Assembly: GCA_003427395.1 (NCBI GenBank)
Contig: BFEA01000003.1
Span: forward strand, 8,045,287 to 8,080,732
Direction: 5' to 3'
Source: Chara braunii
Lineage: Eukaryota > Streptophyta > Charophyceae > Charales > Characeae
Length of the DNA stretch: 35,446 bases
The number at the start of each line of letters is the position of its first letter. Positions within the stretch are counted from its first letter, which is position 1. The notes beneath the pieces were generated by a model. That model made no database searches, was not told the DNA's origin, and saw only the letters and a program-made list of their open reading frames with translations. Shown here in pieces: positions 10,289 through 17,981 of the stretch. Both the position numbers and the translations under genes were made by a program.

Positions 10289-10511
10289 AAGGCTAAAGCC
10301 TTTAGGTTGAGTGACAGGAGTGGATTGGAGTTGAATCGTACACCGACGAATCGGCAACCGACCTGTTATCAATGATAACAGAAGACGATCCTCGTAGGAT
10401 CAAGCTGAATCTAGCCCAAATCCTGAATCGAATGTCCAAGAAATGCCTGTACCATAAGACAGGTCAATGCCCAAGCTAGATCATCAGCATATGGGGGATA
10501 AACCTCCATAT
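10289..10511. repeat. Second cluster of short hairpins
   Basis: AAGGCT-aa-AGCCTT (10289-10302); CCGA-cgaa-TCGG (10343-10354); TGTTATCA-a-TGATAACA (10364-10380); GATCCT-cgt-AGGATC (10387-10401); CCTGT/ACAGG (10446-10463); ATATGGGGG-ataaa-CCTCCATAT with one G-T wobble (10489-10511). They are separated by short non-palindromic spacers. Confidence 0.8.
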
Positions 10512-10668
10512 CACACTCTCACTTAAAGTTATATGCCAACCAAGTCTGAGTCTACCTCTAAGCCAGTGCCCAAAGCAAACGTAGACTAACGGCAGGATCT
10601 CCCCTATTCAGGGTGGATCGCCAGAATTGCCACTTGTCAAAATATAATCTATCTCCTCTAAACTAAGA

Positions 10669-11280
10669 AAATTTCGGCAGCGCTTCCCGTAGGAAAAGTG
10701 TCTTCCCAGAATTTATATAAGTCCAAATATAAAAGTCGAAATAATTTTTAACTCCGGTAACTCAAATCCTGCCTAACTCCCTGAATTAGTAGAAATTTGG
10801 GAAGCACTCCCTTTAGAAAGGGAGACTTCCCAAATTCATACTAAGTCAGATATGAACTTAAAAGACAACTTGAGTTCAACTCAGACAAGATTTAACTAAC
10901 TCTTTAGTTTTGCAGAAATTTCGGTAGCACTCCCTCTAAAAAAGTGTTATTCCAAAATTTATACAAAGCAAAGTCCAGAATTTGAAAGCAACTTTGACTT
11001 CTCAAAGTCCAATTTTGTCTAACTCCCTCAATTAGCAAAAATTTGGCAAGCACTCCCTTTAGAAAACGAGACTTTCCAGATTTTTACTAGGTCAGATATA
11101 AGGAAAAAACAAGTTAAACTTGGACAAGTCAAAAATTGACCAACTCCTAAGATTTGTAGAAATTTCGACAGCGCTTCCCGTAGAGAAAGTAGCTTGCCAA
11201 GATTTATACAAAGCCAAGTACAGAAAATGATCCCAGAAAATGCAAGAATTGACCTAAGTAAAAAAACGTTATCCCAAAAA
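10669..11280. repeat. About 123-bp tandem repeat, five copies, hairpin-containing
   Basis: Unit starts (AAATTT) fall at 10669, 10793, 10916, 11039 and 11160, giving spacings of 124, 123, 123 and 121. Copies 1, 3 and 5 start AAATTTCGGCAGC-like; copies 2 and 4 start AAATTTGGGAAGCACTCCC-like, suggesting an alternating two-unit repeat. Copy 2 folds into AATTTGGGAAG/CTTCCCAAATT (10794-10804 and 10826-10836) enclosing CTCCC/GGGAG (10807-10811 and 10820-10824). A second palindrome sits about 75 bases into copies 2, 3 and 4, with a different sequence in each. Confidence 0.85.
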
Positions 11281-11512
11281 ATGCAGGAATTGAAACTAAC
11301 TCCTATCGCTCTAGCACATGGCGAGCAACTAAAGCAATTACCTGTCAAACTGAAACTCAGACCAAGTAGTAACCTCACTCAGTCACATGCAGGCCAAACC
11401 ACAAAGGTAAGTACTCTCACCATCCCCAATTTGAAATCAACCCGAACAAACAATAGTTCATGGTCTCTCAATGATTTAACCCCTTATACCCTGCTTACAT
11501 AAGGCATAGGTC

Positions 11513-12466
11513 AGGCCACCTGAACTTACAGAGCGCGCCCAACTTAGCCTGGCCTAAAATCAGAATACCTAAACTTGTAGAGCGTTCTGACTCAGCCAAG
11601 CATACACAAACAGAGGGCACAACTACTTTTGTCTTCCTTTGGGCATACGACTAAGCCATTCATCTTAGAAACGATGCTTAGTCGCCCTGAACTGTTTAAT
11701 ATCCAAGTTTTATATACTTCTCTGAACTTAGTCTTCAAGGTGGGCGTAGGACTGAGCCATTCATCTCAGAAACAATGCTCAGCCAGCCCAAGTTACCTTC
11801 AATTATATTCTTAATTGTACTCTCTTCAAATTACGATAAGCTATAGTCAGACTGTCCAATCTTATGGAACCCGCGCCTGACTAGCCTGTTCGTAGATAAA
11901 ATAGTAATACAATATAGCCAATTTATAACCTTGGGTTCCCACATGTGCGAGGCATTGGGTTAGACTACCTAAACTTATAGAGCGGTCTGATCCTCTGCCA
12001 GCTTCGTTTCTCTCTGATCCAGTCTGTGTCAGGCCGTGGGACAGGCTACCTAAACTTATAGAGCGGTCTGCCCCCTGCCAGAGTCATTCCCTCAGAACAA
12101 AACAGGAGAGTGGTTGAACCAGCTAGACTTATAGAGGGTTTCAGACCTCCTCATTCAGAACCAAAGAAACTGAGAGAACCGCAAGTAAAGCGAGGCAACC
12201 CAAGGTACCTAAACTTATAGAGCGCCTTGGGTCCCTGAAAGTCACTCACACTCAAACCCTCACAAGTCAGAGCAGTCAGGACACCTAAACTTATAGAGCA
12301 TCTCGACCCTCCACACAACTCACAGCACCGGGTCTCCCCAAACTTATGGGGACATCCCAACCTCCAGAGCTTCAGGCTACCTAAACTTATAGAGCGGCCT
12401 GATGCTCCATGCAAACCAAAATAAACAAAGCGCTGGGCTTCCCCAAACCTATGGGGACCTCCCAGC
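11513..12466. repeat. Hairpin family with constant apex CTAAACTTATAGAG and variable stems
   Basis: About ten occurrences of an apex near CCTAAACTTATAGAGCG, each flanked by complementary arms of different sequence. Examples: TCAGAA/TTCTGA (11560-11590); TTAGAC/GTCTGA with one wobble (11960-11990); CAGGC/GTCTG with one wobble (12042-12070); ACCCAAGG/CCTTGGGT (12198-12232); GAGCtTCAGGC/GCCTGAtGCTC (12367-12407). A sub-form has CCCC-aaacYtat-GGGG inside outer arms (12330-12358; and GCTGGG/CCCAGC 12432-12466). Weaker members lie at 11513-11555, 12116-12142 and 12276-12308. Confidence 0.85.
11641..11790. repeat. Two-copy hairpin family, apex CATTCATCTYAGAAACRAT
   Basis: Copy 1: CGACTAAGC/GCTTAGTCG (11648-11656 and 11676-11684) around a 19-nt apex, with GGG/CCC outside. 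Copy 2: GGaCTGAGC/GCTCAGCC (11749-11757 and 11777-11784) around nearly the same apex, with TGGGC/GCCCA outside (11741-11745 and 11786-11790). The stem A-T pair of copy 1 is a G-C pair in copy 2. Confidence 0.8.
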
Positions 12467-13840
12467 CTTAACGACCCAATCAAACCGCACACAATACTGC
12501 CTTCTTCCCAACCTTCCCCCAGATGCAACCCCCTTTTTGTTCCCAATCTGCTTTCAGGCAACCAACAACTCTGAAACTGACATTGCACACACATTCCTTT
12601 ACTTAATCTGAGTTAAAGTCCTGAAAGTCAAACCAAGATCAGAGTACAGGATTCACGCAATACACTCAGTCAAACCATAGAAGGGCGTACAGATAGGGGG
12701 GTATAGTTGGGTTTATAAGGGGAGTCAGGGAATTACCGCTCAGTTCCCTGCCTCCAGGACTCCTCCTGAGTCCCGGCAGAGCTCCCGCAATCGGTGGGGC
12801 AACCTCCCACAGAGGCCTTGGCGCGGTCCTACGGGTTGCAACGCTTGCCGCCTTCCCTTCAGAACAATCAGACTAGACTTGGAAGAAGAAGGGCAGATGG
12901 AGAATTTTAAAGTCTCTCAGATCCAGGAGAGGTGCGCTCAGACTCGCACGAGAGGGCCTTCAATCCTTCGACGCCTGAGGGCCCCGCAATGGCGGCCAAA
13001 CAAAACGCAGCAGCTTGGTCTGACCGAAAGTCAGCTGTTGAAATCTACCCTCCGACGGCCTCCCCCAAACTGCAACTATGGCCCCTATCCGTCCCGTCTG
13101 ATTGCCTCCCCGAGCTCCAATACTTCTCTTAAGTCCTGTCGCGGCCGCACGGTAGTCCGTAGTGGTCCTTGGACACCGCATGACACTCAGTGGTGGTCAA
13201 TAGTGACAACAGTGGGTCATACCCAGTCCGCAGTGCTAGCTCACGCGCAGTCCGTGAATGCTGCAGTAGACCCTTGGCACAGAACTATGCCGCGACAGCC
13301 CGGCGGCATACAACAACTTAGGACAGCAGGTCCCTGCCAGCCGTAGCTTACATTCCTCAGAATACAGTCCGCAGCGGAAATCCGTGCTCAGTCTATAACA
13401 AGCACAGTAGAGTGTGCCCAGCCTGCTGCAACAGTTCGTGCCCGATCTACAAGAGCTCGTAGTCAACAGCCACAGTAGATGCTTGGATCAGTGCTGGCTT
13501 GATGGTACCACAAACAGTAACATAGCCGGTGGGGTAACACTTCGACGAGCGCTTCCGCGAGAGGGTACGGGCGGCCAGCAGGTAAGTTTCTTCCTCTCCC
13601 CTGCCTACCTCTGCTCCGCTGGTTCCGCTCGCTATTCCATCCTTCAGTTTGCGAATGCACCTGGCCACTTTTCAGGCCAGGGTAGTTCATCTCTTTAGTG
13701 GCCGCAGACCACGAACAGAAAGAGACCCGAGGTAGGGAACATGATCGGGGCAAACGGCGATCATCATGATGAAGACCCTAGCCCCGAATAGGAGCAAGTG
13801 GAAGGGGAATACAACTCCGAACTGCCTGCACTTTATAAAA
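12467..13840. other. Insertion interior, nothing recognised
   Basis: Open frames of 60-155 codons overlap on both strands and lack recognisable motifs. The stretch is GC-rich and has many AGT/CAGT-type short repeats around 13180-13290. No gene called. Confidence 0.4.
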
Positions 13841-13883
13841 TAGGAATGTATCTTCCGCCAGAACGCGGATAGATACATCCCTA
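13841..13883. repeat. Long compound hairpin
   Basis: TAGG/CCTA, ATGTATC/GATACAT (13846-13852 and 13872-13878) and TCCGC/GCGGA (13854-13858 and 13865-13869) nest around the six-base loop CAGAAC. Confidence 0.85.
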
Positions 13884-14042
13884 CTTCAAAGCCCCCCTTC
13901 TTCTGTGTGCAGCCCCTCCACCCCGAACTGTCGAGTCCACCACCTTAGCCCCAGCTCCACCTTCAGCTACCCACTCGTCCGCCCCCGAACTCCAAGCCAA
14001 AAGTTGAGAATCGCGACCTCTCGTTGTTAGGAAAAATCAGAG

Positions 14043-14073
14043 TGAATCTTCCACTAAAACGTGGAAAGGTTCA
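14043..14073. repeat. Compound hairpin similar in layout to 13841-13883
   Basis: TGAATC/GGTTCA (14043-14048 and 14068-14073) and TTCCAC/GTGGAA (14049-14054 and 14061-14066) enclose the loop TAAAAC. Same plan and loop length as the hairpin 200 bases upstream, with a different stem sequence. Confidence 0.8.
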
Positions 14074-14079
14074 TTCTGG

Positions 14080-15160
14080 TAGGTTCATTCTGCTTCGGCT
14101 TCTCTTCCCCAACGCGCAGCCCAGTCCCCGACTAACTCCTAATTTACTAACCCTCTCCTCAAACTGACACCGTCAATCACCTCGCCCGGGTCGAAAACCC
14201 CGGGCTCAACTCTCGGCTTGCCCGGGTCCCCTCAGGGACGGGCAGGATCGAACTTCCCCCCCCTCGCCACCATCTCCGTCATCCGCCATGGCCGCGCACC
14301 CCCTTTTCTGTCAGCCGCTCTCCCTAGCCGCTCCCCCGCCATTCTGATCCCACAACCACGTTCGCCCCGGCCTAAACCCTCGAATTCGGCACTCGGTTCA
14401 CTTGATTCCGCTCCCAGTCGAGCGAATCACGCCACCTCTATCCCTCACTCCTCCCGGCCATAGCCCCACGCACCCTTTTCCTTCTTTCCCCTTCCATACA
14501 CCAACTCCCTTCCCATTCTGTCCGCATATCCGGGGTCGCCCGCCCCGAAAACCCCTACCGAGCACCTTTCCCCGCCTAAAACGAGTGCGGAATGGGTGAG
14601 TTACAGCTCAACCCCCCGCCATAGTTACTCCTTCACTTTTGCATGCACCCGGCGCCGGATCCCGTCCGGGTGCATCCTCCCTCTGCCAGCCCGTCGCTCC
14701 CGGTCGGCTCCTCCCCGTCACTCCGCACATCTCCCCAACGCTCCTGCTACCTCGGCTACCGGCCCGGTGTTCGTTGCTCGCCACTCAAATGCTGCGCTGC
14801 CCGTCCTTCTGCGCATGCATCTGGTGCGGGTCCCGTCCTGGTCCATCCGCCACCTGCTGCCCTGGCCTTCGGCTCGCCCACCTGCTCAGTTCGCCCGCTG
14901 CACAGCACCTCCCCGCTGTGCCGTCGCCCATTGCTTGCTTGTCTTTCCCTCTGCGCCCGTGACGCGCTGTGCCTGCTGTCTGTCGTGCAGCCTCCGTGCC
15001 TTCCCACCCCTATCTCCGAATGCACTTACCGCGGCAGTCTGTCCAGATGAACCCTCCCCCATCGCTGCCTCCCATCTTCAGCCGAAGTTGACACCCACAT
15101 CGGCTCCTCCGACCCGCGCGGCTCGACGGACGGCCAAAGTGTCGAGTAAACTCTCTAGCC
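14080..15160. other. GC-rich, proline/serine/arginine-coding-like stretch, no gene called
   Basis: A C-rich + strand gives a long open frame (14596-15345, 249 codons) and several overlapping ones. Composition is low-complexity (P, S, R, A, C) and no domain is recognisable. The open frame runs through the U6-like sequence, so it is best explained by a scarcity of stop codons in C-rich DNA. Confidence 0.45.
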
Positions 15161-15161
15161 G

Positions 15162-15259
15162 TTGGACCTCCCCTCCCGCTTTATACGTACCGTTCTTGCG
15201 CAGGGGCCGTGCTAATCTTCTCCGTAGTGCTCCAATTTTTAACGGATGTCCCGAAGGAC
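15162..15259 (-). ncRNA. U6 snRNA-like sequence (full length, divergent)
   Basis: Read on the minus strand, 15259 to 15162 aligns along its whole length with plant U6 snRNA, the Pol III-made spliceosomal RNA. Visible segments in order are the 5' stem-loop GTCCTTCGGGACATCCG, an AAAATTGGA stretch, the catalytic ACAGAGA box as ACGGAGA, the AGATTAGC region, GGCCCCTGCGCAAG, and the 3' end GGTCCAA. About 20 positions differ from the usual plant form, including one in the ACAGAGA box. No T-run terminator follows and no TATA box lies at the usual distance upstream, so a pseudogene or mobilised copy is more likely than an active gene. It lies inside the hairpin-rich insertion. Confidence 0.8.
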
Positions 15260-15640
15260 CCGACCAGGGCGACGCTCCGCGGATTTTCCAAAGGCCACGC
15301 GCCTCAGCCCCTCCCTTACACTCGCGCGTGTGTGAGTATTGCTAGTAAGAGAAGTGAGGTCGAAGGCCAGGGGGAAGAGGTTATGAAGAAGGAAGGATGT
15401 AACGGGAAGACGAAGATGAAGAAAGAACGGGCATGGCAGACTGTGAGACTCACATCCCGCCCGTTTCTTAACGAAACTGGGCAAGGGAGGAGTCGAAATA
15501 CGGGTTTTTCTTGTGGGCAAATCTGATGCTGCAGTCAGTTTGCTCGATGGTATAGTGTATGGGGAGATAGAGAAGAAAAGAGGTGCGCGGGGAGATGGAG
15601 GAGAGTGAGGGTGGCAAAAGAAAGAAAAAAAAAGGAGGTA
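15260..15640. other. Spacer between U6-like copies
   Basis: No gene recognised. Purine-rich around 15355-15440 and 15565-15635, with a nine-A run at about 15625-15633 that reads as a T-run on the minus strand, just downstream of the second U6 fragment. Confidence 0.4.
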
Positions 15641-15642
15641 AC

Positions 15643-15695
15643 TCGTGCAAATCTTTTCTGTATCGTTTCAATTTTTAACAGATGGCCCGAAGGAC
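15643..15695 (-). ncRNA. U6 snRNA-like 5' half
   Basis: Minus strand from 15695: GTCCTTCGGGCCATCTG, a TTAAAAATTG segment with the same extra A as the copy at 15162-15259, ACGATACAGAAAAG in place of the ACAGAGA box, and GATTTGCACG in place of GATTAGCATG. Similarity ends there and a T-run follows about ten bases later (A-run 15625-15633 on the + strand), which could act as a Pol III terminator. The two copies share both the extra A and a CCC-GGTC motif upstream, so one was probably copied from the other. Confidence 0.65.
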
Positions 15696-15776
15696 TTGAC
15701 CTGGGCCCTGCCTCCGTGGCACTTCCCAGTTTACGTAGGCCCGGGCAGCCCAGAGCACTGAGTTTTATAGAACAAT

Positions 15777-15850
15777 CCCCACCATCTGGGCTCGAACATG
15801 AGCCTGTACTTCAGCAGTTCCTGGGTGTACCCACCGGGCTAAGCCCCTGG
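15777..15850 (-). other. tRNA-like sequence (possible SINE head)
   Basis: On the minus strand, GGGGCTTAGCCCGGTGGGTA resembles a tRNA acceptor end plus Pol III A-box. About 50 bases on, ATGTTCGAGCCC resembles a B-box, with a GGCTC/GAGCC arm. The acceptor ends do not pair well, so this is not a functional tRNA. It sits about 80 bases upstream, in the same direction, of the U6 half at 15643-15695, so both could belong to one Pol III-type retrosequence. Confidence 0.4.
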
Positions 15851-16857
15851 GCCCCCACTCCTATCCGCTGCACCGCCCGTTGCGCCGCCTGTTGCACCGC
15901 TTACTGCCCTGTGTCCCAAAGCAACCAGGACTCGGCTAAAGTAGCTCCGGCGCAGTCACAAAAATGGTTTGTACTTGCGCTCCAGGCGACCCCGCAAATA
16001 CAACACACCCCCACGCACTTCTTCCGCAGTCCAGCGTCCCAAAACGGGACGCGATAACAAAGGGGCCCGGAACCACAAACGAAAGGGAAATAAAATAAAA
16101 TAAGACTAGACATCGGGGAGCCGCGGGTTGCTAACACCTTGCCAGCCCCGCGGATTGGGCCCGCCGCCGCACCCATAAGCAAAACCAAGGGGGATAGCCC
16201 CACAGGGCCATCAACCCCTCAAGCTTCCACTCCCCGCTGCCCTGCTGCCGTCGCACCGACGCCCGCTGGCCTCGAGCCCCAAACCTCCATAGTAACAGTC
16301 CGCTGTCGTAACCTATAGGGTTATGCCTAAGCCTGAGACCAGAGCCCGCAGAACACCATACAAGGCAGTGCGGCGCGACGCTTTGGGCCAACAAACCGGC
16401 TGCGCGGCTCCCAATGCCCGTGCCGGCTTGTTTATACCGCACCATAATTGCCCCATGCGCCACCCTACGACGCTCCGCTCACCACACGAAGTCGCATCGT
16501 CGTTGTCGACGCCATCCTCAAGGTCGTCCTCCGCACGCGCACGTCTCTCGGTCAAACGTATCAGCCGACCGAAAAATATCCCCTTAATCCTGCTTAATCA
16601 AAAACAAACAAACATTAATAATATCACTACACAAAGAGACCGACGTCTGCGCCGGCTTTATAATCAACAACAAAAGGAATCACGCGCGCCTTAAACCTGC
16701 GCGCCCACGCACCCTTCACTCTAGTCGACCATCCTGTCAACGTAATCACAGACACAGCCGCGCCTAGCGAGGTATACTTAAGACTTTAAACCAAAACTAT
16801 TTTCTGTCACTTGCAAAAAACAGGGCGGATACCCTTGTAAGGGTATTCGCGCCGACA
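15851..16857. other. Insertion right end, nothing coding recognised
   Basis: Overlapping open frames of 60-125 codons without motifs. Near the end, GATACCC-ttgta-AGGGTATTC (about 16828-16848) forms a hairpin immediately before the terminal CGACA. Confidence 0.5.
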
Positions 16858-16861
16858 CCGG
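16858..16861. repeat. CCGG flank, right (putative target duplication)
   Basis: Matches CCGG at 8893-8896 on the other side of the insertion. Confidence 0.55.
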
Positions 16862-17938
16862 GTTAGTGATGAGGTTGAATTTGGCTATTTCAACCATAGC
16901 TTTAAGGCTTTGTTGCCTTGCCTTCCTTCTGTTTGCTTCCCCTCTTGAGAAAATACTTGCCCAATGGCTTACCTCTCGGATGGAAGGAGGGAGGTCTCTC
17001 ACTAACTCCCCGTCTTCTTGTTTATCCTTAATTTCTTCCCATTTGGTTCTGAGTTCCTATTTAAATGATTCCAATTTAAGGAGTGAGGTGTTCAACTTAA
17101 AAAAACTTTTCCCGGGAGAGTTGTCGACTGTTAGAGCCAAGTTCATAGTGATGGAGTTGTGGTCAAAGCCGTCATAGTGGGGAATTCTACCTATTGTGGT
17201 GTCTAGGATCGCTCCCTCTAAGGATTCTGATATGAGAAAGAAGTCTACCCTGGAGAAAGAGGTTTTGCCCTGAGTTGTTTTCCTGATGCAGGTATAGTCT
17301 TTTTTTTGCGGGTTAAGAAGTCTATAGGGGTCTATTAGGTTATATTTCGTTGTTAACTGAGCTAGGGCTGCCTCCGCTGGGCCTTGCGAGATTTCATCCG
17401 CCCATGAGATTCTGTCCAACTAAAAGTTATGGGTTGTGTTCCAGTCGCCTACCAGAATTGTGTGCGTTTCTGGTTGAATTAGCCTCTCCAACTCTTCAAA
17501 GAATATTGTTCTCTCCGTTGACGCATTAGGGGCATATAGGTTTATTATTGTAATGTCTTCGCCTTTAAGCGTTAGCTCTACTTTTGTCCATCTACCACCT
17601 AATGGATTCGTCGCAGATGATTTGATTTGTAGTTGTTGCGACGCTATCGCTTGGTTGTGTATTAAGGTTAGAGCACCTGTTGAAGATGGTTGTGGGCTAT
17701 GGGCTATTGCTACTGCTGCACAGTTTTTTAATCTTCTGATGACTTCATTCTCTATTGTTCTACGTGCATCTGTGCTAGTTAGATGCGTTTCCTGTATGCA
17801 AACTATGTCCGGGGGGTTGGGACCATTCCAGCCTGTTGTGTTCATTAGACAGTGTCACTTTTCTTGGTTTGTTAGAATAGTTGCTAATCCCCTCACATTC
17901 CAGGATTGGATCACTAGGTCCCCTCTTTGTGGTTTCAT
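16862..17938 (-). pseudogene. LINE ORF2, AP-type endonuclease domain (broken)
   Basis: N-terminal endonuclease of LINE ORF2, which nicks target DNA to prime reverse transcription. The start is taken at the ATG 17936-17938 (MKPQRGDLVIQSWNVRGL), because it places the conserved SWNVRGL at the N-terminus and lies 43 bases after the end of ORF1. Then follow PDIVCIQETHL (metal-binding Glu), ITIINLYAPN, ILVGDWN, the SRVDFFL segment and GFDHNSI (Asp-His). Three in-frame stops interrupt it: TGA 17855-17857, TAG 17420-17422 and TAG 17057-17059. Downstream of the domain it continues to NLITNP at the insertion border and resumes in frame at 8892. Confidence 0.85.
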
Positions 17939-17981
17939 AGTTTACCTGGTCTAGTCTTCCCTTGAATTTATGGGACTCTGT

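Larger units (their letters stand above)
8897..16857. mobile_element. 7,961-bp insertion in LINE ORF2, TGTCG...CGACA ends
   Basis: LINE ORF2 coding stops at 16862 and resumes at 8892 on the minus strand, in the same reading frame (ending ...KFNLITNP and resuming GASLYEHLLEEARTK) once one CCGG and this block are removed. The ends are inverted: TGTCGAGCGC on the left, and TGTCGGCGCG on the complement of the right. Short TGTNR-type termini with a 4-bp duplication resemble Ginger/GIN-type DNA transposons, but I see no DDE transposase, so it would be non-autonomous or of another kind. I found no terminal direct repeats, which argues against an LTR element. Contents: hairpin families, a tandem array, U6-like sequences and a tRNA-like sequence. 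Confidence 0.7.

Noticed and set aside
11513-12466. CRISPR-like array
   Set aside because: Repeats are not identical or evenly spaced, the intervals are not unique uniform spacers, and the context is eukaryotic retroelements.
14596-15345. 249-codon open frame on the + strand
   Set aside because: Low-complexity Pro/Ser/Arg/Ala/Cys composition with equally long overlapping frames, running through the U6-like sequence. Explained by C-rich DNA lacking stop codons.
8897-16857. Insertion as an LTR retrotransposon because its ends are TG...CA
   Set aside because: No direct repeat was found between its two ends, and no PBS, polypurine tract or pol domains inside.
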